A stretch of 64,000 nucleotides of DNA from Ammoniphilus sp. YIM 78166 (GCF_004522215.1 NZ_SDLR01000005.1:93086-157085), one strand, 5' to 3'; positions 9,519-18,731 are shown, counted from the first letter of the stretch. The notes: generated by a model from the letters alone, not told the origin. Numbers and translations are program-made.

Positions 9519-10048
9519 GACGAGCCTCCTCCTTGAGCTGCTTGCTGATAAGGCGCAGTGACCACCTTTTCCTCAACTTTCACGGTGCGCGGAAATAACG
9601 TTTGATAGACATTCCTTAATATAATAAAAGACATGCTGACGCTCATCACGATCCCGATTCCGTAGATGAAGGCCTGAGGCAATCCCGTTGCAGGTGCTTT
9701 AGTCCCGAGACTCATCATCGTCATTTTCCAGCTTCCATCCAAAACAAGCCATAAGATATAAAGCATCAAGACGTGAGTGATCACGTATGCTGCTTTTTTC
9801 ATCTTCGGTGACAATCTTTTAACCACCATATCGACACTTAAATGATTGCGATCCGACAGCGCACCGATTGCCCCCAGGAATACCATCCAAACGAACAAGA
9901 AGCGTGCCATTTCTTCTGACCAGGTAATCCCTGAATTGAACAAGTAACGAAGAACTACATTGCCAAAAACAAGAACGGCCATTACCGCTAAGGAAACCGC
10001 CATCAGCACATTCAGCAAATTCCCCAAAAATACAGTTGTTTTTTTCAC
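9515..10048 (-). CDS. dctQ: TRAP transporter small permease (DctQ)
   Basis: A 177-residue membrane protein with four predicted transmembrane helices. It has the DctQ signature ITWSEEMARFLFVWMVFLGA followed by the hydrophilic NHLSVDMV segment. It is the small integral subunit that pairs with DctM. It lies 18 bases after the GH88-like gene and overlaps dctM, so the three are one transcription unit. Confidence 0.93.
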   Translation of the reverse strand: MKKTTVFLGNLLNVLMAVSLAVMAVLVFGNVVLRYLFNSGITWSEEMARFLFVWMVFLGAIGALSDRNHLSVDMVVKRLSPKMKKAAYVITHVLMLYILWLVLDGSWKMTMMSLGTKAPATGLPQAFIYGIGIVMSVSMSFIILRNVYQTLFPRTVKVEEKVVTAPYQQAAQGGGSS

Positions 10049-10066
10049 ATAATCTCCTCCCCGATC

Positions 10067-11203
10067 CTAAAACATGGTAGGCTCTGTATGCCCCAACAAA
10101 TGGCTTAAGCACTCCAAGAGGTAGTAGTCCCCCCAAATGAGTTCACTTTCCAGAGCCACCCCTAATTTCTTGTTAAAGCATCCTTCCAATAGCATACCTG
10201 GTCTCCTTCCGTCTCCCTTCGACGTGGGAGTAAGGTAGTGGCTAACAAGCCGTTCAATGGATTGAAGAGCAACCGCTTTGTACCTCTCGCTTTTCTCCTC
10301 ATCTCCTACAAGATGGCTAAGCTTCAGCAAGGCAGCAGCTGCAATCGCGGTGGCAGAGGTATCGCGATTGGCATGGGGGATTTCAGGATCATCGAAATCC
10401 CAAAAGGCTACACCGTCTTCCGGAAGATGGCTGATCCACCATTCTGAAACATGAAGCGAGATTTCCAATAGTTTCTTTTCTTGTGGAGCCCATTGATAAG
10501 CAACTGTGTAATGCATCATGGCCCAAGCTTGTGCACGCGCCCAAGTGCTTTCTTCACTATAGCCTTTATGGGTGTAGCGCCTAACCAGGTTTCCTGACGG
10601 ATCAAAAGTTGCTGATTGACATACGGATCCATCCTTGCGGACACATAGTTTCAGATGCTGCAGGGCATGGTGAATTGCAACTTCAGCCAAGGAACGCTCC
10701 CCTGTTTCCCGGGAAGCCCACAACAATAAGGGAGTTGCGCAAACGCCATCAATATTCGCCTCCGCATTTCCAACATTGCTCGCTTCTTCTGCCTCCTCCC
10801 CCAGCGGGATCAATCCAGCCTTCTCATCATAGGCCGAATATACGGACCTGGCTGCGCGAATGGCCAGATCTCTTGCCTTTTCATCTTTAAGCAGAATACT
10901 TCCAAGTACAGCGCCATAATAGAATAAAAACCCGCGGAATACCGTTCTGGAATGTACACGCTCATCCAAGAGGCCAATCCATTTCTGGGCCCATTGGTGG
11001 TACAGGACATCCTTTGTTGCGGCTGCAGCCAACCAATTCATGCCGCACCAATACCCACCCGTCCAATCACCGTTTGGGCTAAAGACCCACTTTCCCGTTT
11101 TTCCGTCAGCATAATGCGGAAATTGCTTCCCCGCACTCATAGCTGTCCATTTTATTCCTTCAAGCATTTGTTGAAAAGCCTCTTTCATTCTTTCCTTGTC
11201 CAT
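10067..11203 (-). CDS. GH88-like hydrolase (unsaturated glucuronyl hydrolase type)
   Basis: A cytoplasmic (alpha/alpha)6-barrel-type protein of 378 residues. Matches to GH88 unsaturated glucuronyl hydrolases include the GYSEESTWARAQAWAM block, VAFWDFDDPEIPHANRDTSATA, and ANIDGVCATPLL, which holds the Asp equivalent to the catalytic general acid/base (Asp149 of Bacillus sp. GL1 UGL). The other conserved Asp motif (HDxGF) reads VFRGF here, so the activity may differ. The ATG at 11203 is preferred (AGAGGAG 7 bases upstream). As first gene of the TRAP operon, it suggests import and cleavage of an unsaturated or uronic disaccharide. Confidence 0.75.
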   Translation of the reverse strand: MDKERMKEAFQQMLEGIKWTAMSAGKQFPHYADGKTGKWVFSPNGDWTGGYWCGMNWLAAAATKDVLYHQWAQKWIGLLDERVHSRTVFRGFLFYYGAVLGSILLKDEKARDLAIRAARSVYSAYDEKAGLIPLGEEAEEASNVGNAEANIDGVCATPLLLWASRETGERSLAEVAIHHALQHLKLCVRKDGSVCQSATFDPSGNLVRRYTHKGYSEESTWARAQAWAMMHYTVAYQWAPQEKKLLEISLHVSEWWISHLPEDGVAFWDFDDPEIPHANRDTSATAIAAAALLKLSHLVGDEEKSERYKAVALQSIERLVSHYLTPTSKGDGRRPGMLLEGCFNKKLGVALESELIWGDYYLLECLSHLLGHTEPTMF

Positions 11204-11235
11204 TGATTCACTCCTCTGCATCCCGGATGCAAAAT

Positions 11236-11249
11236 ATTAAGCGTTTTCA
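11236..11249 (-). promoter_or_regulatory. cre-like site (CcpA) upstream of GH88/TRAP operon
   Basis: The minus strand reads TGAAAACGCTTAAT, one base off the cre consensus TGWAANCGNTNNCA at the last conserved C. It lies 33 bases before the start of the first gene, a typical position for catabolite repression. Confidence 0.5.
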
Positions 11250-11295
11250 ATCACTGTTTAAACTTTGTCTTGCGGTTCATTGTAATGCAACTATT

Positions 11296-11350
11296 TAAAG
11301 TTTTAGGAAATTTACAGTCAAGTTTAGATCAAGTTTTGATTAAGTTTAAA
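11296..11350. promoter_or_regulatory. Phased 11-bp direct repeats, probable response-regulator sites
   Basis: Three contiguous 11-base repeats are visible: TCAAGTTTAGA (11318), TCAAGTTTTGA (11329) and TTAAGTTTAAA (11340). A fourth AAGTTTT lies at 11298, exactly 22 bases before the first. This one-turn phasing is typical of OmpR/PhoB-type regulators, and such a regulator gene starts 144 bases away. The intergenic position fits control of the TRAP operon, the two-component genes, or both. Confidence 0.6.
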
Positions 11351-11493
11351 AAAGGAAAAAGAAGAGAAAGAAACAATTCTCTTCTTCATCCTTGATTAAT
11401 AATGTTTTACTATTATAATTATTTAATAAACACTATAAATACGCTGTTAAGGTTCTCTATCCATTCCATTTCAACGAGAGAAGGTGAATAGCA

Positions 11494-12192
11494 TTGGAGG
11501 AAATACTTATCGTAGAAGATGATCGAGATATTCAAAGATTATTCTCCATTTGTTTAGAGCAAGAGGGAATTCCCTTTTCTATAGTGTCCACTGGCCAAGA
11601 CGCCATTGACAGCGTGAAGAAGAAAGTTCCTGATCTCATATTGCTCGATATTATGCTTCCGGATATGAACGGAATGCAAGTATGCGAGCAAATTCGATTC
11701 TTGACCTCTTCCCCTATTATTTTCATCAGCTGCAACAATAAAGATAGCGACAAGGTACTTGCATTTAGTCTCGGTGGGGATGATTACATTGAGAAGCCCT
11801 TCAGCACGAGTGTTCTTTTGGCTCGAATCCGCGCTCACTTGCGAAGAAATCGAATTATTCAGAAGCAAAAAACAAGTTCCCGTCAGCTTGCGTTCGACAA
11901 CATTGTGATCGATACTTCCTCCCGCGAATTGTACCGGAATGGAGAAATCATTGACCTTACGACCAAAGAATTTGATCTGATCACCTTTTTCGCTCAACAC
12001 CCTAATCAAGTGTTCTCACCGGAGCAGCTCTTGGACAAAATTTGGAGTATTGATTCCTTTAGTGAGAAGAGGACTGTAATCGTTCACATTTCGAATCTGC
12101 GAAAAAAAATTGAAGAAGATCCGCTAAACCCCAAATATATTGTGACGGTACGAGGGGTGGGATATAAATTTGCCGGTAATCAAAACCATTAA
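11494..12192 (+). CDS. OmpR/PhoB-family response regulator
   Basis: A 232-residue regulator: a receiver domain (residues 1-115) with acidic pocket VEDD, phosphoacceptor D52 in LLDIMLP and lysine in EKPFS, then a winged-helix DNA-binding domain (about 130-228) ending VTVRGVGYKFAG. The start is TTG behind GAGAAGGTG. It overlaps the sensor kinase by 23 bases. Its likely target is the phased repeat array just upstream. Confidence 0.93.
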   Translation: MEEILIVEDDRDIQRLFSICLEQEGIPFSIVSTGQDAIDSVKKKVPDLILLDIMLPDMNGMQVCEQIRFLTSSPIIFISCNNKDSDKVLAFSLGGDDYIEKPFSTSVLLARIRAHLRRNRIIQKQKTSSRQLAFDNIVIDTSSRELYRNGEIIDLTTKEFDLITFFAQHPNQVFSPEQLLDKIWSIDSFSEKRTVIVHISNLRKKIEEDPLNPKYIVTVRGVGYKFAGNQNH

Positions 12193-14350
12193 ACAGTCAT
12201 TCTTTCTAAAAATCCTATTCTTCACCACCTTGCTGTCGTTCTTGCCTTTTCTCTTATTAGGTGTCTACAGCCTGATCCAAGTAGAACATTTATCTGAGAA
12301 GATTATGCATCAACAAATTGAGAAGACCAAAGCCAGCGTATTATCCCAGAAATTCTCCTATTTGGAAAAAGAAGCTCAAACTGTAAGCCTTGAATTAGTA
12401 AAAGTAGAAAATAATCTAAAATTAATTCAGAAGCAAGCGGAAATGGTATTTTCGAAGGAGAATCACACGTTCTCACACGAGCCCGACATCCAACTGGTGA
12501 AAAGCACTCAAGGGTATTTAAGGGAACCTCAGCATATCATCGATAGGTATGATAAGGCCAATTTTTTTGTCAGCTCCCGTGCGGCCGATGCCTCTGCCAT
12601 CATGACAGATCTGAAAAAAGCAAAGGAGCTAGAGCCTTTGCTAAAACAGACGATTAAAAACGAATCCATTCTAAAAGCCGCTTACCTCTTTTTATCCGAA
12701 TCGGCCTGGCTTACTTATCCGGCCATGAATATCGATTTCGAGGTGGCAACCCATAAGCTTCCGCCAAACATTCGATTGCAAGACTATGAATTCTATCATA
12801 TTGCAGACAGGGAGCATAACCCGAGCAGAACCGTAAAATGGACGAAGCCTTTTCAGGATATTTCCCATTGGAACTGGGTCATCGCAGCAGCAGCCCCGGT
12901 GTATCTCCCCTCTGGGGAATTAAGAGGAGTAGTAGGAGTCCATTTTCCGATCGAATATATCAAAATGAAACTCAATGACATTCGCTTTGAGGAACCCCAT
13001 GCCTTTGCCTTTATCATCGACCAGCAGGGCCATTTCATCGGTGGGCAGCGAAACAATCCCGATGATGCCCAGAAGCCCGAATTAATAAATGCGGCGCTGA
13101 ACACCAAGAAAGGAATATCGGAAGTAAAGCTCGATGAAGGAAATATCTATTTGCTGTCCACGCCGATCAAAAACAACGGATGGATCTTAAGCTTTGCGGT
13201 CCCGGAATCAGATATTATCGATCCTATCGTTAATGATGTAAAAAAAGAAACATCGATGCAAATCCTTTCCTTTTCTCAAAAACTATTTTTATTGTTAGTA
13301 CTTGGCACATTCGTGCTAGTAATATTTTCCTATCGTTTCTCGAAAACTATTACGAATCCAATCAAGCAGTTAACGGTGGCTCTCAAGGAGAGTGCAAGCG
13401 GACACCTTGGAAAGAAAATCCCTGTTCAACAAGAGGATGAAATCGGCAAGCTAACCGAGACATTTAATTTCATGAACAGCACGATCCAGCAGTTAATCAA
13501 CGAACTACATGATCGAGCCGATCAGCTCGAAGATAAAGTGTTAGAGCGAACGAAAGAGTTGGAGGATGCGAACAGTCAGCTGAGGGAGACCTATAAGAAG
13601 CTTAAGAATTCGGAAGAACTCCGTTCCGAGCTCATCATCCAGATTTCTCATGATCTCAAGACGCCCTTAACTTCCATCAAAGGTTACCATGAAGTCCTGA
13701 TGAAATATGATCAACTGTCCGAGGAACAAAAAAGGGAATTCATGAAGCTGATTTCGCTTCGGCTTAACCATATGATCCAGCTCGTCAATGATTTGTTTGA
13801 CATTACCGCAATGGACATCAATGAGATGCACTTTGAAAAAGAATGGATCCCGATTGAATTTTTGCTGGAACACTCTTTGGACATGGTCATAGCAAATACC
13901 CCAAAGCAAAAGATTACCGTCCACTCGCAAATTGAACCGGATCTCCCCTTGCTCTTTGTGGATGGCAAGAAAATCAATCGAGCTTTCGTCAATATTTTGG
14001 AAAACGCCATCAAATATTCAAGAAATAAAGAAGAAATCATGGTCGATATTAAAGTCTTCCAGCAAGATCAAGAGATTTATATTCAATTTAAAGATCAAGG
14101 CATAGGGATTACGGAAGAAAACATCAAGAATATCTTTACCCCCTTTTTCAGGGATCAGCGAGCCAAAAGCGAAAAAACCATGGGAAGCGGATTGGGACTT
14201 ACGATTGCGCAAAAGATCATTCATGCCCATCACGGAGACATCCTCGTCGAGAGTCAAATCGATCAAGGGACGACCATGACCATAAGGTTGCCCGTAATGG
14301 ATGAAATGGAGACTGAGGGTGAGGAAGGAGCAGTCATTAAAGGCAGCTAA
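12170..14350 (+). CDS. Membrane sensor histidine kinase with Cache-type extracellular domain
   Basis: A 726-residue kinase. A transmembrane helix near residues 13-33 is followed by a large extracellular domain of about 310 residues resembling double Cache (PAVYLPSGELRGVVGVHF). Then come a second helix (about 368-388), HAMP, a coiled coil, HisKA with ISHDLKTPLT, and HATPase_c with NILENAIKYS, DQGIGI and GSGLGLTIA. The start is TTG within the regulator gene. Cache domains bind small extracellular ligands, so it probably senses the TRAP substrate. It pairs with the preceding regulator by overlap and order. Confidence 0.92.
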   Translation: MPVIKTIKQSFFLKILFFTTLLSFLPFLLLGVYSLIQVEHLSEKIMHQQIEKTKASVLSQKFSYLEKEAQTVSLELVKVENNLKLIQKQAEMVFSKENHTFSHEPDIQLVKSTQGYLREPQHIIDRYDKANFFVSSRAADASAIMTDLKKAKELEPLLKQTIKNESILKAAYLFLSESAWLTYPAMNIDFEVATHKLPPNIRLQDYEFYHIADREHNPSRTVKWTKPFQDISHWNWVIAAAAPVYLPSGELRGVVGVHFPIEYIKMKLNDIRFEEPHAFAFIIDQQGHFIGGQRNNPDDAQKPELINAALNTKKGISEVKLDEGNIYLLSTPIKNNGWILSFAVPESDIIDPIVNDVKKETSMQILSFSQKLFLLLVLGTFVLVIFSYRFSKTITNPIKQLTVALKESASGHLGKKIPVQQEDEIGKLTETFNFMNSTIQQLINELHDRADQLEDKVLERTKELEDANSQLRETYKKLKNSEELRSELIIQISHDLKTPLTSIKGYHEVLMKYDQLSEEQKREFMKLISLRLNHMIQLVNDLFDITAMDINEMHFEKEWIPIEFLLEHSLDMVIANTPKQKITVHSQIEPDLPLLFVDGKKINRAFVNILENAIKYSRNKEEIMVDIKVFQQDQEIYIQFKDQGIGITEENIKNIFTPFFRDQRAKSEKTMGSGLGLTIAQKIIHAHHGDILVESQIDQGTTMTIRLPVMDEMETEGEEGAVIKGS

Positions 14351-14360
14351 GAACATATAT

Positions 14361-14404
14361 AATGCCCTATTCATGATGTCATGGACATCACATGATAGGG
14401 CATT
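14361..14404. terminator. Terminator after two-component operon
   Basis: A long inverted repeat, AATGCCCTAT...ATAGGGCATT, has an imperfect inner stem. It is followed by TTTAGTT on the plus strand, between convergent genes. Confidence 0.75.
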
Positions 14405-14505
14405 TTAGTTGTCCAAATAAACTCGCTTCCGATATCACAGAATCTTTGACCCGTTCTTTGAACCTTGTCTCTTCTGGAATAGACCACCAAGTATACGTTG
14501 GTCGG

Positions 14506-15069
14506 TTACTCTTTCGCTAACTTAACCAATTTATCAACCGCCCACTTCACAGCAATTCCCGTTACGATATAAAAGAAGAAAGAGTATGTGTATCTCCATT
14601 TCAGATAAAGGGCTTGATCTAACCAATGGGCTAACGGCTCCCCGAAAAATGCATACACAATCGCCATAACAACCAGAGCTAGGGTGTACGATTTCCAGCT
14701 GCGAAAGTATTGGTAAATAAGCATATACGCAACAGGGACAACACTTGCATCGAAGGGTAACGACTTAGGAATGATAGGAATAAGCTTCACGGGATATAGC
14801 CAAAAACCCAAGTGAGTTCCCAATGAGTCTAGATTTACCGTAATCAAAATAATGACCATACCAAAAAGCAAAATTTCTACAACTCTCTTCTTATCAACCA
14901 GCTTGATCCAGATGATCCACGGAACAATCAGAAAAACGACTAGCAGCCACCAGTTCCATGCTTGAAATGCATATAGTGACCAACGCTCGACATCAAGTTG
15001 AACCAGTTGATCTTGCAACTCTCTCACTCGCAATAAAGACTCCTCATATACTACTTCCACCTGGTTCAC
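14506..15069 (-). CDS. CBO0543-family membrane protein
   Basis: A 187-residue protein with a short charged N-terminal helix and about five transmembrane segments. It has the WNWWLLVVFLIVPWIIW start, LDSLGTHLGFWLYPVKLIP and the FFGEPLAHWL segment typical of the CBO0543 family found in spore-forming Firmicutes. Function unknown. It is a single-gene unit convergent with the two-component operon and divergent from the transporter at 15247. Confidence 0.75.
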   Translation of the reverse strand: MNQVEVVYEESLLRVRELQDQLVQLDVERWSLYAFQAWNWWLLVVFLIVPWIIWIKLVDKKRVVEILLFGMVIILITVNLDSLGTHLGFWLYPVKLIPIIPKSLPFDASVVPVAYMLIYQYFRSWKSYTLALVVMAIVYAFFGEPLAHWLDQALYLKWRYTYSFFFYIVTGIAVKWAVDKLVKLAKE

Positions 15070-15246
15070 CCTTTTCCTATTTTCAGATACATTGCACTGT
15101 TACTATTATGCTTACATCAAATAATTTCATTGACGAAATAAAATAAAATTCGGTAAACTATCAGTATATTGCATACCAAATTCAACAAAGAATATTTGTT
15201 AATTTCTAGGTATACAATATACAATCTGTAGTAAGAGGTGGTTGTG

Positions 15247-16578
15247 TTGCGTAGTTATTTTATCCTTGCGATGTGTTGTTTATTTTTAATTCAATATTTT
15301 GTGGGTTCACAGGTCTTACAATATGCATTAGCCATCTTTGCCACGATTGCTTTCTTAGGGAGCATTACTCTTGCCCGGCGCACGCCGCGGTTTTTTAGCA
15401 TCCTGATGTTTTTGGCTGGAATGGTTTTTACGATTTTAAAAGGAGACGGAGTGGAAGCTGCTGTACAAGGCATTACCGCCAATCTTCCCTTGTTGACCCT
15501 CCTTGTTCTTGTTCCGTTGCTATCCATTCCACTGAAGATGGGTGGTTTTTTTGATTCCATTTTGTCTTATCTTAAACAGTTTGAGAACCAACCGAGAAAA
15601 CTGTTTCTGGGAATTACGACCGTCCTCTTCTTTTTAAGTCCGATCCTCAACATCGGCGCCATTCGCATTGTTCATGAATTCGCTCAAAAATTAAAATTGA
15701 ACTCCACTTTTTTGTCCAAGGCTTACCTGGTTGGTTTTTCATCCACTATATTATGGTCACCTTACTATGCTGCCGTAGCGATTACCTTGCTGTATTTGCA
15801 GGTGTCGATTGCTGATTATGTACCTTATGGATTAGGGCTAGCGATTTTGTTTTTAATCCTAGGGAACCTCATGTTTAGTCTGTGGGCTAAAAAGCAAAAG
15901 TTTGGCACAGCGAAACCCGATGCAGAACCCGTCTCTCCTAAGCACAGACAAAGAATAAAGCTCCTGGCTTTGATTATCTTTTGCTTAATGGCTGTAACCA
16001 TTATCGCTGAAATGATTACCCATTGGTCCATGCTTGTACTCGTTAGTTTTGTAGCCATTCTTTTCCCTGTGTTATGGACCTTATGTTCCAATCAGTGGAA
16101 AACATTGAAGCAATATCTTCTGGATTACCGAGATCACTCTGTTCCTATTATGAACAATGAAATCATAATGTACATTAGTGCTGGCTTTTTTGGTCAATCC
16201 CTTACGGGGACAAGCTTTGGGTATGGGTTGAGTAAATTCATGATAGACTTAGCACAGCATTCATTCTTACTGTTTGCTTTGTTTATCCTGATCACTATGG
16301 TGGGCGTAACTTATATGGGGATACATCAAGTCGTTGTAGTGACCGTACTTGCGACACAAATGGACCCCGTTTTAATGGGTACAACGAAAGAAATTTTAGC
16401 GCTGGTCATTATGCTGGCATGGGCCACTTCTTCAGTTTTAAGTCCAGTGAACCCCGTCAACCTATTGGTAAGCACGCTAGTGAAGAGGACAAGCATTGAA
16501 GTCGGGACTCGGGATAATGGATGGTTTCTGCTCAGTATGTGTACGATTGGAATTGCTATCCTTACTTTTTTTCACTAG
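15247..16578 (+). CDS. Polytopic membrane protein, ion-transporter-superfamily-like
   Basis: About 443 residues, mostly hydrophobic, with ten or more predicted transmembrane segments. Family-like blocks are GDGVEAAVQGI...LLTLLVLVPLLSIPL, FLSPILNIGAIRIVHEFA and SSVLSPVNPVNLLVSTLV; their layout recalls IT-superfamily or DUF401-like permeases. Substrate unknown. Several starts are possible (GTG 15238, GTG 15244, TTG 15247). TTG 15247 is preferred because AGAGGTGG ends six bases before it. It stands alone, with a terminator just downstream. Confidence 0.7.
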   Translation: MRSYFILAMCCLFLIQYFVGSQVLQYALAIFATIAFLGSITLARRTPRFFSILMFLAGMVFTILKGDGVEAAVQGITANLPLLTLLVLVPLLSIPLKMGGFFDSILSYLKQFENQPRKLFLGITTVLFFLSPILNIGAIRIVHEFAQKLKLNSTFLSKAYLVGFSSTILWSPYYAAVAITLLYLQVSIADYVPYGLGLAILFLILGNLMFSLWAKKQKFGTAKPDAEPVSPKHRQRIKLLALIIFCLMAVTIIAEMITHWSMLVLVSFVAILFPVLWTLCSNQWKTLKQYLLDYRDHSVPIMNNEIIMYISAGFFGQSLTGTSFGYGLSKFMIDLAQHSFLLFALFILITMVGVTYMGIHQVVVVTVLATQMDPVLMGTTKEILALVIMLAWATSSVLSPVNPVNLLVSTLVKRTSIEVGTRDNGWFLLSMCTIGIAILTFFH

Positions 16579-16611
16579 GTTAAGGACTGCAATCTATAAT
16601 AAATGATAAAG

Positions 16612-16640
16612 AGTAGCCCCTTATTGTTAGGGGCTACTTT
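16612..16640 (+). terminator. Terminator after membrane transporter gene
   Basis: AGTAGCCCC / GGGGCTACT stem (16612-16620 with 16630-16638) and a T-rich tail. It also serves the convergent gene at 16683. Confidence 0.75.
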
Positions 16641-16682
16641 CAAATTTTACATCTTCTTTTGGGATGGACCATTTCACTCACG

Positions 16683-17378
16683 CTAATGATTTCCTTGGTT
16701 AGTGGAAATATGGGTCTGGTAGTTTTCAGAGAGGTCTTTGATTGTCTCAAGATAGGGCCTCATGTCCTGCAAAAATCTGCGTTTAAACTCCTCCTGAAAG
16801 TGCACATCCCCCCAGCGTCCTCCCGCCAATTGTTGGTATTCATGAATACTTTGATCCATTAGCAGTAATTGTTCTGAGATCCCTTTCAAGGTTTCTCTCG
16901 TTTTACTATCCAAATTCGTAGAAGCCTTATCCTTGAACTGGTATCCCATAACATAAAGGACATTTCTTGTGTCCGCTCGAAAGGCTAGTAGCCAGAGATC
17001 TTGCTGCAAGGCTGAAGTCATGATCTGATGATTTATACCGTATTCGGTCTTCAAGGGCTGGGAATTGTCATCGCTTAAATGGATCAGCTTGTAGAGACGA
17101 TGTTCCCAGGCTTGATTCATATTCTTTGCGTGGGAGAGCAGGTCCCAAAAAGCTTTCTCGTCCCTTTCATCTACCTTGCTCAGTTTCTCAAGCAGTCCGG
17201 CCAATGAAACAAGGGAGGGGGTATCTTCTAGGAGATATAGAAAAGTATAATCATTTTTGTCCTGGTACCATGTGAGCTGTTGTTTTTGCTCCCGGATCAA
17301 TCGGTGCTGAAAGAAAGAAAAAATCGTGACGAGTACCAGCAAAATAACAAGGGTAATGAAATAAGGATTTCGTTTCAC
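16683..17378 (-). CDS. Membrane-anchored protein of unknown function (intact paralogue)
   Basis: A 231-residue protein with an N-terminal signal anchor (residues 5-24) and a hydrophilic, alpha-helical body exposed outside the cell. I do not recognise a domain. A second copy lies at 38708-39406 and is frameshifted. The two share most of their sequence (for example REQKQQ, LLSHAKNMNQAWE, LDSKTRETLKGISEQ), so this is a lineage-specific family with an active and a decaying member. Confidence 0.7.
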   Translation of the reverse strand: MKRNPYFITLVILLVLVTIFSFFQHRLIREQKQQLTWYQDKNDYTFLYLLEDTPSLVSLAGLLEKLSKVDERDEKAFWDLLSHAKNMNQAWEHRLYKLIHLSDDNSQPLKTEYGINHQIMTSALQQDLWLLAFRADTRNVLYVMGYQFKDKASTNLDSKTRETLKGISEQLLLMDQSIHEYQQLAGGRWGDVHFQEEFKRRFLQDMRPYLETIKDLSENYQTHISTNQGNH

Positions 17379-17460
17379 AATGGAACGCCTTTCCGCTAAA
17401 ATATCCGTGCTCCCCCAAACACTACCTAATTTAAAAAGAAGATTCTAGAGGTAATAAGTC

Positions 17461-17700
17461 CCTGCTTGGTCCGAATACAAAAAAACAAAAAGCTTTACCT
17501 CCATTTCTGGAGATAAAGCTTTTTGCCATTCTGACATACATGACCAAAAAGAATAGAACATCTATTCCCTATCATAAATATAGACCAAAATCCCGTAGTT
17601 CATACATTCTAGGATCTTATACTCCTCCCCCTCCTCCGCCACCCCATTACCGGCTTAAAAAACTCATTTTTTTTCATACGAATAGTTGACTCTACCTGAG
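17461..17700. repeat. Relic of the type I toxin-antitoxin repeat
   Basis: A hairpin, AAAGCTTTACCTCCA...TGGAGATAAAGCTTTTTG, is followed on the plus strand by CCATTCTGACATACATGACC and AAAAAGAATAG. The latter encodes the same C-terminal residues (ILTYMTKK) as the toxin at 24239-24349. The N-terminal half and promoter are gone. The rest of 17379-18010 has no gene that I can support; an open frame at 17609-17914 lies over repeats and is not believed. Confidence 0.5.
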
Positions 17701-17781
17701 AAATGAGGGTTCGGTAGGTGTTTCGGATGACCACGACTACTAGGCGGTTTGCCTCTAGCGGGTCTTCCTTCAGACTGCCAA

Positions 17782-17870
17782 CGGTAAAGCGCTCAGCGCT
17801 TTGCCGTTTAAAAAGGGACAGTCCCTTGCCTGAGGGGGTATCCCCGAAGCGAGTATAGTGTGTAGAGATC
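17782..17870 (+). repeat. GGGACAGTCCC palindromic repeat, copy 1
   Basis: Two consecutive hairpins, GTAAAGCGCTCAGCGCTTTGC and AAGGGACAGTCCCTT, are followed by GGGGGTATCCCCGAAG. The same order occurs at 18590-18650 in direct orientation and, degenerated, at 53950-54045. No transposase is attached; it resembles a REP-like or non-autonomous element. Confidence 0.55.
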
Positions 17871-18022
17871 GGGTTCTCTATGCTCTTTTTTTGGCGAAAT
17901 AGAATCAGATACAATTTTCGAGTGGAATAAAGTCTAATGTAAGGTTTTTAGGCCATTCTATTATTTCCACCTCTCATCTCAAAGAATAGATTATACCATC
18001 TTATGGAAAGGTGGAAATCTAT

Positions 18023-18505
18023 TTGCAAAACTTTTTTGCTCGCTTAAGAGGTTCTGAAGAAGTTCCTCCCGTGGCTACTGCTGCAAGAGGAAGAAGCTTC
18101 TTCCGATTAAGCCGAGATGGCAGGAGGCTTCGATTTATACTGGAAGTGGAAAATATCCGCAGAGCAACGGAGGCCCACATCCATCTCGGGAGAAGAGGGG
18201 AAAACGGTCCTGTTGTTGTGTTCCTGTTTGGCCCCATTCAAAGGGGAGTTACGGTTGGCCGCGGAGTGGTCCGCGGTACGATTACAAGAGCTGATCTAGT
18301 TGGGCCGTTAGCAGGACGGTCTCTCGCTGCGCTAATCCGTGAAATGAGGAGGGGAAACGCGTATGTTAATGTGCATACGGTACAAAATCCCCCGGGAGAG
18401 ATCAGGGGGCAGATTGTGCATCTGCGCCAAGACGATGAACGCCGCAGACACCGCAGACGTAGACGCGGCGGTGGCGGATACAGCGCTTGCGGGTGTGGGA
18501 GTTAG
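18023..18505 (+). CDS. CHRD-domain protein with Arg-rich tail
   Basis: About 160 residues. The CHRD domain (PF07452) covers most of it: FFARLRGSEEVPPV at the start, TEAHIHLGRRGENGPVVVFLF in the middle, and VNVHTVQNPPGEIRGQI at the end. The C-terminus is a run of Arg/His followed by GGGGYSACGCGS. No signal peptide. TTG 18023 is chosen because AAAGGTGG lies 8 bases upstream; a GTG at 18011 overlaps that site. The gene sits between two direct copies of the GGGACAGTCCC repeat. CHRD proteins occur in cell-envelope or coat contexts; the role here is not known. Confidence 0.8.
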   Translation: MQNFFARLRGSEEVPPVATAARGRSFFRLSRDGRRLRFILEVENIRRATEAHIHLGRRGENGPVVVFLFGPIQRGVTVGRGVVRGTITRADLVGPLAGRSLAALIREMRRGNAYVNVHTVQNPPGEIRGQIVHLRQDDERRRHRRRRRGGGGYSACGCGS

Positions 18506-18589
18506 CCACCCCTTAAAGCAGCTGGTCTAGCTGCTTAAAATGAATAAATGTAAAAAAACTGCCATTCATTGGCAATTTTTCTATGATCG

Positions 18590-18655
18590 CCATCGGTAAA
18601 GCGCTCCGTGCTTTACCTAATAAAAGGGGACAGTCCCTTCCTCCGAGCAAGGGTC
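18590..18655 (+). repeat. GGGACAGTCCC palindromic repeat, copy 2
   Basis: GGTAAAGCGCTCCGTGCTTTACC hairpin (split here by its loop), then AAAAGGGGACAGTCCCTT, in the same orientation as the copy at 17782. The two copies bracket the CHRD gene. Confidence 0.55.
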
Positions 18656-18731
18656 ATATAGTGGGTGGTTTATCCTAGAAATGAAATAAAACGTCCACTG
18701 ACTCTCCATAGGCCAGTGGACGTTCTGCGAG

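Noticed and set aside
17609..17914. Possible 101-residue gene on the minus strand
   Set aside because: It lies across the toxin relic and the GGGACAGTCCC repeat and resembles no protein.
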